Source of the DNA: Chitinophagales bacterium
GTDB lineage: Bacteria; Bacteroidota; Bacteroidia; Chitinophagales; Saprospiraceae
Direction: 5' to 3'
NCBI GenBank assembly: GCA_017303475.1
Contig: JAFLBO010000018.1
Coordinates: 1 to 64,000, forward strand
DNA length: 64,000 nucleotides
Below the pieces are notes generated by a model, which saw only the letters and a program-made list of their open reading frames with translations, was not told the origin of the DNA and did not search any database. Position numbers and translations under genes: made by a program. This document shows, one piece after another, positions 1 through 7,628 of this stretch; position 1 is the first letter of the stretch, and the number at the start of each line of letters is the position of its first letter.

Positions 1-651
1 GGCCGGCGCCGCGACCGCTTCCAAAAAGGCGGCGCCGCGTTTTCTGAAGCCTTCAGCAAGGTCGTGTACGACCTCGACGCGTTGCTCTGGCTGCAGTTCC
101 GGGCGCAAGTCGGCGACCCGCACATCCAACGCGTGCCCGGCTTCTGCGAGCTCATTGGCGTTCCGGACGTCCGGCAGCAAGTCCAGCTCGTAGGTGAGTT
201 GGTTGGCCGTGGGGACTCGGAGGTTGGCCTTCTGCTGCTCGAGATTCAAGCTGTCGACGTCAATGCGTCGAAGTTCCTCGCGTACCCAAATGTAGTAGAG
301 AGGGCACTGGCGGGGGTCTGCGTTCGCGCTGAGGTCGCAGACGACCAGCAGAATCGGCTCCGCAATGTTGCGGTATAAACGCAAGGTGGAGGCGGACAAT
401 TGGATGGAGATGAACTTGCCGGCTTCGATGAGCGTCGGGCTTTTGGTCCCTTTCAACTGCAATCGGAAGATCGCAGCTGCTTGACTCTGCGCTTTCAGCT
501 GAATCTGAAAATCAAGGCCATAGTCGTCCGTTCCACCCAAGTCCTTGGGTGGAACCCAGTTCTTCGGGGCATTCGTATGCAAGCACCGAGTCGCGTCTTG
601 TCCGATCTCCTGCGACTCTCCGATTCCCGGAAGTCCCTCCTCGTGCGCCAT
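1..651 (-). CDS. DUF4365 domain protein, 3' part cut by window edge
   Basis: An open frame of 217 codons runs from an ATG at 649-651 (minus strand) off the left edge without a stop. Residues ~5-110 fit a DUF4365 domain: an IGESQEIGQDATRC-type N-terminal helix, then NWVPPKDLGGTDDYGLDF, a strand ending QLKGTKSP, and a later PILLVVCDL...YYIWVREEL segment. The D-xxx-D ... QxK arrangement resembles a PD-(D/E)xK nuclease core. In the family DUF4365 is usually an N-terminal module fused to other domains and is common in anti-phage and genomic-island genes. Residues after ~115 are charged and helix-like and probably begin the next domain, which lies outside the window. The stretch is GC-rich and unlike the DNA after 1,925. 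Family call is by motif reading only; substrate and partner are unknown. Confidence 0.72.
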   Translation of the reverse strand, partial: MAHEEGLPGIGESQEIGQDATRCLHTNAPKNWVPPKDLGGTDDYGLDFQIQLKAQSQAAAIFRLQLKGTKSPTLIEAGKFISIQLSASTLRLYRNIAEPILLVVCDLSANADPRQCPLYYIWVREELRRIDVDSLNLEQQKANLRVPTANQLTYELDLLPDVRNANELAEAGHALDVRVADLRPELQPEQRVEVVHDLAEGFRKRGAAFLEAVAAPA

Positions 652-798
652 TACCGCCCCCCTGTTCATTGCTGCGCGCTTCGCCACATGCCTTCCAGTG
701 CGCCAGAACAGCCGTAGCGCTTCCGCCTTATTGCCGCTTCGATCAGGTTGAGCTGGGGACGGCCGTCATCCAGCGGCTAATTCAGCCGTTTCAGGTAG

Positions 799-1005
799 CC
801 GCCGCGTGGCAATTATGCGCTTGGTTTCACCATGCTGGTTCTGGCCAACAGTATGCATCGCATCCGCTGAAAGCTGCCGCTCATAATCCTGGCCGACGTG
901 ACGACGGGCTTCCTGGCGGCACTGGGTAACTGGGGCTACCAGTTGCGGAAGTTTGAAGATTCCGGAAAGCGGCCATCCGAACAACTGCTGAACTTTGGAA
1001 CCTAA
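799..1005 (+). pseudogene. possible degraded gene 3' fragment
   Basis: One plus-strand frame between 799 and the TAA at 1003-1005 reads like protein with strong G/C third positions. It is broken by a single in-frame TGA at 868-870 and lacks a start after the TAG at 796-798. The segment after the internal stop begins KLPLIILADVTTGFLAAL and ends EQLLNFGT. It may be the tail of a decayed gene or of one interrupted by an assembly error. I do not recognise the family, and chance open frame in GC-rich DNA is a real alternative. The rest of 652-1,174 shows nothing else I can support. Confidence 0.28.
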
Positions 1006-1174
1006 GGGAAGGCCGATTCACACAACTCGGCCGGGGCGGCAGTTAATTCTCGACTGCGCGGACGGCCGGAATGTGCTCCGATGGCGGTATGAGCAACGCG
1101 GCTTACATGTAACTTGACCACCCCAGACTCCGCGCTTTCTGCCCGAGCGCGATCCGCCGCTACATCAGTAGGGA

Positions 1175-1924
1175 ATGAAGATGCCCGGAATACCTGAAAC
1201 TGAACACTACCCGCTTCATGCAAAAAACTATTGCGTCGGCTTCGTTGATTTGCTTGGACAGCGCGCGGCCCTGCGAAACCAGCATCTCGTCGTGCCACCT
1301 GCCGACGACCCAGAACATGCGAACTTCATCAACGCGATTCGTTCCAGTGTCGGCGCGATCCTCAAGCTTCAGGGAGACGCCCGGGCTTTCCTCGAACAGT
1401 CGGGCCGCAGTTTTCGGCCGCCACCGCTCGACTCTGCAGAGAAACGCGCGGCTTACGAAGCGATGCGCCGGACGCACCGCAAGGAACAGTGGTGGTCCGA
1501 CGGGATCCTGCTCTACGCTAGTCTTGCTGAAGCCGATGGCCTGTGCCCAATGAATGGCGTGTATGAAGTCGTCGTCACGCTTGGTTGCCTATGTCTGCTG
1601 GGGCTAGCACAACGTCGGCCGATACGCGGTTCGGTTGACGTGGCCTGGGGCGTCGAGATCCGCGAGGGGCAGTTCTACGGCGCCGCGTTGTCCCGCGCCT
1701 ACCAGTTGGAAAGCGAGGTCGCCGGGTATCCGCGCATCGTTGTCAGTGCCGATGCCGTCGAGTTCCTCAACAGCTTGGCACGATCAACGGCGCCGCAGCC
1801 AGAAGACTACATCGGGTCGTTCAATCGCGAAATGGGGCGACTCTGCTTGCAGATCTTGACGACCGATGCCGACGGCTATGCCATCGTTGACTATCTCGGC
1901 GTGCCGTTCCAGAAGCTAATCTGA
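1175..1924 (+). CDS. cyclase-fold-like protein, possibly 3'-truncated at junction
   Basis: 249 codons; ATG at 1175, with a second in-frame ATG at 1181 that sits better behind GGGAATGAAG. Three blocks recall the class III nucleotidyl cyclase fold: YCVGFVDLLGQ near residue 20 (position of the first metal Asp), WWSDGILLYASL near 107 (second Asp), and RGSVDVAWGVEIREGQFYG followed by ALSRAYQLES near 150-180, where true cyclases carry the catalytic Asn/Arg. Those last two residues appear replaced, so activity is doubtful. The frame ends FQKLI-stop exactly where base composition changes, so the stop may be supplied by the junction and the real protein may be longer. No signal peptide or membrane segment is seen. 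It diverges from the DUF4365 gene, a pairing that would suit a defence or island context, but that is inference. Confidence 0.55.
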   Translation: MKMPGIPETEHYPLHAKNYCVGFVDLLGQRAALRNQHLVVPPADDPEHANFINAIRSSVGAILKLQGDARAFLEQSGRSFRPPPLDSAEKRAAYEAMRRTHRKEQWWSDGILLYASLAEADGLCPMNGVYEVVVTLGCLCLLGLAQRRPIRGSVDVAWGVEIREGQFYGAALSRAYQLESEVAGYPRIVVSADAVEFLNSLARSTAPQPEDYIGSFNREMGRLCLQILTTDADGYAIVDYLGVPFQKLI

Positions 1925-1950
1925 TGATGATAGTCTATTGGCAAGGGTTC
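1915..1950. other. sharp composition junction
   Basis: To the left the DNA is GC-rich with G/C-ending codons; to the right it is moderate-GC Bacteroidota DNA. The left gene's TGA (1922-1924) overlaps the ATG (1924) of the right open frame. The right gene's product begins MMIVYWQGFIYAQKFDYVW, which lacks the positive start and hydrophobic core of its two paralogues at 27,239 and 29,171 but keeps the AQ cleavage context. The breakpoint therefore probably falls inside the native signal-peptide coding sequence. Confidence 0.7.
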
Positions 1951-3426
1951 ATTTATGCTCAAAAATTCGATTATGTTTGGGTAATGGGTCGTGAAAATCA
2001 GACCCTTGATACAACTTTTGGGGGAGGGCTTTTAGACTTTAATTTCACCCCCCCCAAGGCGAGTTATCATTACCGTGAGCATAACATGTACCTCACGAAC
2101 TCCAGCATTTGTGATTCTACAGGGAGTCTGCTTTTTTACACCAATGGATGTGTTATTGCAGGAGCAAATGATGAAATTATAGAAGGCGGCGAAGGCATTA
2201 ACCCTGGTAACGGTCACACATTGTGGTGTGATACGTACAACGATGGATATTCCGGTGGGCCGGGAAACTCTATTGTTTTACCTATGCCGGATTCATCCGA
2301 TCTGTATTGTTTGTTTCATAAACGTTTTGTACTCTACAGTAATCCTGCAAGCTATGTATTTGACAAATTGTATTATACTTTAGTTGATATGAAGCAGAAT
2401 GGCGGGCAAGGTAAAATTCTTGAAAAAAATGTGGTGCTGTTGTCTGATAGTCTAGCATGGGGTGAACTTGCCGCCGTTAAACACGCCAACGGCAAAGACT
2501 GGTGGCTGGTTACACCTCGGCGCAACAGCAATCAGTTTTATATTTTCAAGTTCACCGGCCAGGGAATCGTGGATACCTTTCAACAGACCATCGGTATCCT
2601 CCCGGATCCGCAGGGCGAAGGATTTGGTCAGATGGTTTTCTCACCGGACGGCAGTAAATTATACCGTACCTATCGGTATAACCCCGTTATGGTCTATTCC
2701 TTTGACCGTGAGGCAGGTGTATTTACCCAATTTGATACCATATCCTTTGATTATGGCGATCAATTATTGGGTGAAATTGGCTGTGCCATTTCTCCCAACA
2801 ATCGTTACTTGTATCTCTCTTGTCGGAAACTTTTGTTTCAAATGGACTTATGGGCTTCGGATATTAGTTCTTCACAAATTACGGTGGCTGAATGGGATGG
2901 ATTTGCTAATCCTTTCCCCGCTATGTTTTGGCAATGCCAATTGGGGCCGGATTGTAAAATATATGTTATGGCTGGTGGCGACACCCGATATTACCACGTC
3001 ATCCACAACCCGGATGAGCCAGGTCTGGCCTGTAACGTGGAGCAGCGCGGGGTACAGTTCCAGACCCCTACGGGAGCCTCCATGCCTTCTTTTCCCAATT
3101 ATCGTCTGGGTCCTATAGACAATCCCGGGGTGCCGTGTACGGCTACCGTGAGTGTATCGCCTCCGGTTTTTGCGCCCGTGGTGGGTGGGGTGAGGGTTTG
3201 GCCCAACCCTGCTTCAGATGTATTAACGGTTGAATATGAAGGCATCAATGACATGCCTCATCAACTCCTGCTTTTCAATACTTTGGGCCAGCTGGTGCAG
3301 TCGGTTGATCTTCCGCAGGGGCAAAGTAGCCGGCAGCTAACCTTGATGTATTTGCCTGAAGGTATTTATTGGTATGCCATTCCTGGCAATCCGGATGCTT
3401 CCGGTAAACTTATCATCAGCCGATAA
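1924..3426 (+). CDS. T9SS-exported beta-propeller-like protein, 5' end lost
   Basis: 500 codons, but the visible start is probably not native: homologous genes at 27,239 and 29,171 have full ~20-residue signal peptides before the ...Q-(K)DYxW start of the mature protein, whereas only GFIYAQ of it remains here. The mature part shares with those paralogues an LLFYTNGC.I block, a HANGKDWWLVTPRR block near residue 188 and a PNYRLGPID segment, and contains FSPDG-type repeats suggesting a propeller. The last ~80 residues (VRVWPNPASDVL to GKLIISR) are a type A T9SS C-terminal sorting domain. Unlike the paralogues it has no PKD domain. Expected location is the cell surface or medium. Function beyond that is not recognisable. 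Confidence 0.8.
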   Translation: MMIVYWQGFIYAQKFDYVWVMGRENQTLDTTFGGGLLDFNFTPPKASYHYREHNMYLTNSSICDSTGSLLFYTNGCVIAGANDEIIEGGEGINPGNGHTLWCDTYNDGYSGGPGNSIVLPMPDSSDLYCLFHKRFVLYSNPASYVFDKLYYTLVDMKQNGGQGKILEKNVVLLSDSLAWGELAAVKHANGKDWWLVTPRRNSNQFYIFKFTGQGIVDTFQQTIGILPDPQGEGFGQMVFSPDGSKLYRTYRYNPVMVYSFDREAGVFTQFDTISFDYGDQLLGEIGCAISPNNRYLYLSCRKLLFQMDLWASDISSSQITVAEWDGFANPFPAMFWQCQLGPDCKIYVMAGGDTRYYHVIHNPDEPGLACNVEQRGVQFQTPTGASMPSFPNYRLGPIDNPGVPCTATVSVSPPVFAPVVGGVRVWPNPASDVLTVEYEGINDMPHQLLLFNTLGQLVQSVDLPQGQSSRQLTLMYLPEGIYWYAIPGNPDASGKLIISR

Positions 3427-3521
3427 TTTATCGCTTATTCGGGGGATATATTATCATGTTGATTGCAGTCACCCCTACAATTTGTTGGCTGTTAACATCA
3501 AACATTCATGAAGATTCCTAA

Positions 3522-3574
3522 AAAATCATCCAAGTAAATTGAAAATTCAATTTTCAATTTACTTGGATGATTTT
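3522..3574. terminator. bidirectional palindromic terminator
   Basis: A perfect inverted repeat of 26-nt arms (3522-3547 and 3549-3574) around a single C lies between the convergent genes ending at 3426 and 3599. A-rich DNA precedes it and T-rich DNA follows, so it can terminate from both sides. The rest of 3,427-3,598 shows no gene. Confidence 0.85.
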
Positions 3575-3598
3575 ATGTTTTTAACCTTTGGCAAAACC

Positions 3599-6500
3599 TC
3601 AGTTCAACACAAACCTCGCCACTTCACGCCTGCCTGCCTGATCCCGTACTTCCAGGAAATACAAGCCTGCACTTAGCTGATCCGCCAGCTGAATGGCCTG
3701 CGCATCACTGCCACCTGTTGCACTCCACTGTTGCAACACAGCGCCACGGGCATCCAGCACACGTAGCTCCAGCTGTTGATCCTGCCAATGGCTCAAATCG
3801 GCGAACAACAACCCGTCCGTCGGGTTAGGGAATAACACCAGACCCTGTGCGGCGCCTTGGCTAAGTTGCTGAGCGGCATCGCGGTTGCTGGTTCCAATCG
3901 GACAGTTGAATGTATTCAGGTGTGCCGAAAGGAAGATCTGCGGCTCCAGTCTGCTGATGATATTGATGAACGTTGGTTGCGATTGTGCCGGCAGTGTATA
4001 GCTGAACACATCCGATTCGCCGTTGGAAATGCCATCGCCAATACTCTTGAAGCGAATGGAATAAAATGGCGAGAAATTCGGGTTGCGCACCGCATAATCA
4101 TTGCCATCTGGCGAATTGTAAGTGCTCAGGTTGGCTGGCGTCACAGCTGTTACACCTGAAGGCAACTCAATGGCCGTGTAAGTCAGCTTGTTGTTACAAT
4201 TGTTCGTAACACGAATGTTGTAGGTTCGTTCCTGATCAGCATTTGCTGTGATACTCAACAGCTCATACACCAGGCAACCGCTGGTTTTGGTATCGCATGG
4301 CGCTTCTTCACGCACGGTTACGGTAAAACAGCAGGTTTTTTCTGAACCACAGGCATCTTCAGCCTTAAAACAAACCTGGGTATTGCCCACCGGGAACAAA
4401 GCGCCGGAAGCGGGGCCGTTCGTCTGACTGATGTCCATATCATCGCAGGCGCAATCGCTACTGGCGGTTGCAGCCGCAAAATTCACGGCCACCGGACCCG
4501 TACCAGGCGTGGTAGCCACATTAATGGTGTTCGGACAACTAATGCTTAGATTAGATGGTGGTAAATCTATGTAAGACAGGTTGTAGGTTATGACTGTATC
4601 ACAACCGCCTCCGGTTCCGGGTATGGTAACCAATACCGTACCGGGTTGCGAATAACTTTGCCCATTGATGGTGACCGAGGATCCCGGGCAGAATGTAACG
4701 GTTTCAGAGCGGGCTGGCGCAGGGAGCCATTCCAGATGGTAGGTAACCAAGGTGTCGCAGCCTGTGGCAGCTGGTAAAGTGGCCTGAACTATGCCAGGTT
4801 GGGTATAACTTTGACCGCCAATGACTACTGAACTTCCGGGGCAGAAACGAAGGGTGTCAGATATCTGTACATTTTGCAACAAACTAATGATTACAGTTAC
4901 AGCTGTATCGCAGCCAAATCCGGTGCTGTAAAGGGTGTCAGTGAAAGAAACTGGCTGGTAATACACATTGCCGTTGAATTTGACTGAATCACCCGGACAT
5001 ATCCCAAAATTAAGGATACGGAAAGGCAACGGGAGTTGATTCAAGAAGTAAAATACAATGGTGTCGCAGGCATCTGCTGAAGGAACGGTATCCCGTACCA
5101 AGCCGCTGTCTTCATACGTTTGTCCGTTGATGGTTACCGTGGTAAACGGACAGAAATTGATATTGATGATCTTTTCCTGATAAGGCAGCTGGGTAATATT
5201 GAAGGTAGCCACTGTGTCGCAATCACCATTAAATCCGGGAATAGTTCTTTGGTAAGTGCCGGATTGATTAAAAGTGAAACCACGAACGGTTACAGACTTT
5301 CCTGGGCAGAAAGAACCGCTTTCCTGCACCAGCGCCAATTGATTCACCTGAACAGTGATAGTATCAAATTGTCGGAAACCGCAGGCATCGGTTACTGTAA
5401 TGCGGTAATTGCCACCAAAGTTCACACTTGTGGTTTGGGTAGTGGCGCCGTTTGACCATTGATAACGGTAAAAGCCCGGGCCAGCGTCGAGCGTAGCTGA
5501 TTGGTTGGCACAAATAACCTGATCTGCGCCAAGGCTAAGCGTAGGCGCAGTGGGCAGATTGACAATCATGCTATCCATGTTGTTGGTATAATCGCATTCT
5601 GCCAGGTCCGACAATGGGAAATCTCCCAGCGAATAGGGCGTATTGGTGCCACCCGGATCGTTAACCACAATAAATAACCTGTCGCCATCTTCCACATTGG
5701 CAGCGCCCAGCAGAGAGGTTAAATCTACGAGCACCTCATTGGCACAGTTTTGTACCAGGGTAAAAGAAGCGGAGTCGTGCGCGAAGGTGTATAAACGGTC
5801 TGCCGGTTCGATAAACGGATTGCCGTTATAGATACTCAATGAAAGGTTGTCTGGCAACAAACCTCCATCAAAATCGCAGAAACTGATACCCAACTGGATT
5901 TTCCCGTTTACGCAGTCGAGTCCGGTGAAAATGGTTCCAAAATCATTGTTTTCCGGACAAGGATCAGGCTCTGTGCAATCCGGACAAACCAGGGTTTCCG
6001 GAAGGGAATTGTCTGTAAGCACAGGACTTGCATTGGTAAAATTGGCCGTGCTGATGGTAGTTTGTAAGTCTACCGGAATATTTCCCGGATTGATAATAAA
6101 GGTAGATTGTACCGATAAAACACTGTCATAGTCGCAGGAATCAACCATCGTGCCATCAGTCAGAATTTTCCAAAGGGAAACATCACTCACTCCGGAAGTG
6201 GAAATGCCCGCGAAGTACAGAGAATCTGCCGCCAGGGCGCCCATGTTGGGAGGAAGGTTGCCATCGTCTGTTTGACCAATTGGTCCAAAATCAAGGATTT
6301 TACTCCAGGTTACTTCCCCTTCTTTGTTGGTTTTCAGCACAATATGCTCGTTGCCCAATCGGTTGCCGTAGATTACATATCCATCCGGTACACTGAGCAA
6401 ACGGGTAGCACTTGAGTACACATTATAGCTGCGTACCCATTCAATGATACCATCCAGATTTGTTTTTTGCAGGTACAATTGGTAAACACCCGCTGAGCCG

Positions 6501-7330
6501 GCTGTAGCGCCGATATAGGAAGAAATCAGTGCGTCGCCATCTGCAATCAGATCCCGGCCATATAAATCAGCTTGCTGGGTGAAATCCAGGTGACCTAAAC
6601 GCGCCCAGATTGGCTCGCCGTTTACCGGATCAAATCGTGCCAGCAACACCCGCCTGAAATCAGTGGTATTGGAATCTACCTCACTCCAGCCCAATCCAAA
6701 CAGAGATCCGTTGACATGGATCATTTTAGAGAGCCGATCGGAGGAAACAAACTCATACCTGCGGGCAAATGCCGGAATCACATTACCGGTAGCGCGATCG
6801 AGGTTTAGTATTTCAAAATCAGATTCTCCATTGTTGAGAATAGGATTTTGGTAATAAACATAATGCCCTCCGGCGCCATTTTCCACTATCCCTCCTGCAA
6901 CAGGATTATTGCTGGAAATGGGGTGGGCCCAGAGAACCGTATTGGTTGCCGGATTGTACCGGAAAACAAAACCACGACGCGCACCGGCAAATTGTGCCTG
7001 CGTACCGCTGCCCACAATCATACCCTCTGAATCCACGATGATTTCAGCAGGAGTGATAGGTTCAAACGGACTGATTTGAAAATCACGCATCCAGATTACC
7101 TGTCCGGAAAGACTGATTTTCTGAATAAAAGTGCGGTTGTTGTTTCGCCCGGCAACATACAACTGGCCGTCCGGGCTGTTAGTAATGGCGGTAGCGAACT
7201 CGCTCCTGTCTGTCTGGCCAAAGGTTTTAAAAAAGGTTGGCGCCGGACAATCAGGATTCTGGCTGAAAGCCAACAGGTTATGTAATAGAAGAGCCAGCGT
7301 CAGGACAATGCGGGCGGATGATTGAAGCAT
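3599..7330 (-). CDS. T9SS-exported multidomain surface protein with HYR domain
   Basis: 1,243 residues. A signal peptide (MLQSSARIVLTLALLLHNLL then AFSQ) is followed by a region of repeated GYVIYG/VTWSK-type blades (~30-400) resembling a PQQ-like propeller. Next come a Cys-rich segment near 450-460, a CARDB-like beta-sandwich (~465-590), then about seven tandem ~65-residue units carrying FCPGSSVTINGQSY and CDT(V/I)xTYxL motifs (~590-910). After these lie a hyalin-repeat (HYR) domain (~910-1000) and a C-terminal sorting domain beginning LVLFPNPTDGLLF. It lies convergent with the 1924 gene and divergent from the 7629 gene. Likely a surface adhesin or structural protein; ligand unknown. Confidence 0.85.
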   Translation of the reverse strand: MLQSSARIVLTLALLLHNLLAFSQNPDCPAPTFFKTFGQTDRSEFATAITNSPDGQLYVAGRNNNRTFIQKISLSGQVIWMRDFQISPFEPITPAEIIVDSEGMIVGSGTQAQFAGARRGFVFRYNPATNTVLWAHPISSNNPVAGGIVENGAGGHYVYYQNPILNNGESDFEILNLDRATGNVIPAFARRYEFVSSDRLSKMIHVNGSLFGLGWSEVDSNTTDFRRVLLARFDPVNGEPIWARLGHLDFTQQADLYGRDLIADGDALISSYIGATAGSAGVYQLYLQKTNLDGIIEWVRSYNVYSSATRLLSVPDGYVIYGNRLGNEHIVLKTNKEGEVTWSKILDFGPIGQTDDGNLPPNMGALAADSLYFAGISTSGVSDVSLWKILTDGTMVDSCDYDSVLSVQSTFIINPGNIPVDLQTTISTANFTNASPVLTDNSLPETLVCPDCTEPDPCPENNDFGTIFTGLDCVNGKIQLGISFCDFDGGLLPDNLSLSIYNGNPFIEPADRLYTFAHDSASFTLVQNCANEVLVDLTSLLGAANVEDGDRLFIVVNDPGGTNTPYSLGDFPLSDLAECDYTNNMDSMIVNLPTAPTLSLGADQVICANQSATLDAGPGFYRYQWSNGATTQTTSVNFGGNYRITVTDACGFRQFDTITVQVNQLALVQESGSFCPGKSVTVRGFTFNQSGTYQRTIPGFNGDCDTVATFNITQLPYQEKIININFCPFTTVTINGQTYEDSGLVRDTVPSADACDTIVFYFLNQLPLPFRILNFGICPGDSVKFNGNVYYQPVSFTDTLYSTGFGCDTAVTVIISLLQNVQISDTLRFCPGSSVVIGGQSYTQPGIVQATLPAATGCDTLVTYHLEWLPAPARSETVTFCPGSSVTINGQSYSQPGTVLVTIPGTGGGCDTVITYNLSYIDLPPSNLSISCPNTINVATTPGTGPVAVNFAAATASSDCACDDMDISQTNGPASGALFPVGNTQVCFKAEDACGSEKTCCFTVTVREEAPCDTKTSGCLVYELLSITANADQERTYNIRVTNNCNNKLTYTAIELPSGVTAVTPANLSTYNSPDGNDYAVRNPNFSPFYSIRFKSIGDGISNGESDVFSYTLPAQSQPTFINIISRLEPQIFLSAHLNTFNCPIGTSNRDAAQQLSQGAAQGLVLFPNPTDGLLFADLSHWQDQQLELRVLDARGAVLQQWSATGGSDAQAIQLADQLSAGLYFLEVRDQAGRREVARFVLN

Positions 7331-7369
7331 AAAAATGTAAGAAGTTTAAGGTTGTCTGCTGCGGTTCGA

Positions 7370-7377
7370 CAAACGTA
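7370..7377 (-). promoter_or_regulatory. -7 box TACGTTTG
   Basis: A perfect TAnnTTTG element lies 40 nt upstream of the minus-strand start at 7330. No clear -33 TTTG at the usual distance was found. The rest of the 298-nt divergent gap to 7629 shows nothing I can name, apart from the 5' leader of the rightward gene. Confidence 0.5.
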
Positions 7378-7628
7378 TTAAAACCTTTGGTTTTAGCAGT
7401 AGGCAAAGTTTTGATTTGTCGGCAAACCGAAAGTTATTTCCGGAAACCCCTACCATATTTTGGGTACAGGATGGTTCCTTCTCAGGGTAGGCTGTCTGGG
7501 AAATTTGGATACAGCGCGACCAATCATGAGGTCAATAAAAAAACGGCAACAAAAATCCTGCTACATTGGCGGGCAAATTTCAAATGCATTGCACAACCCT
7601 TGCGTATTCAAATCATTTTCACCTTTTC

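Noticed and set aside
549..929. 126-codon plus-strand frame in the GC-rich block
   Set aside because: Its first part lies opposite the DUF4365 coding sequence and its composition (Pro/Ala/Arg/Ser-rich) is typical of an antisense frame in GC-rich DNA.
1924..1963. MMIVYWQGFIYAQ as a genuine short signal peptide
   Set aside because: It has no basic start and almost no hydrophobic core, and both paralogues have complete ~20-residue signals.
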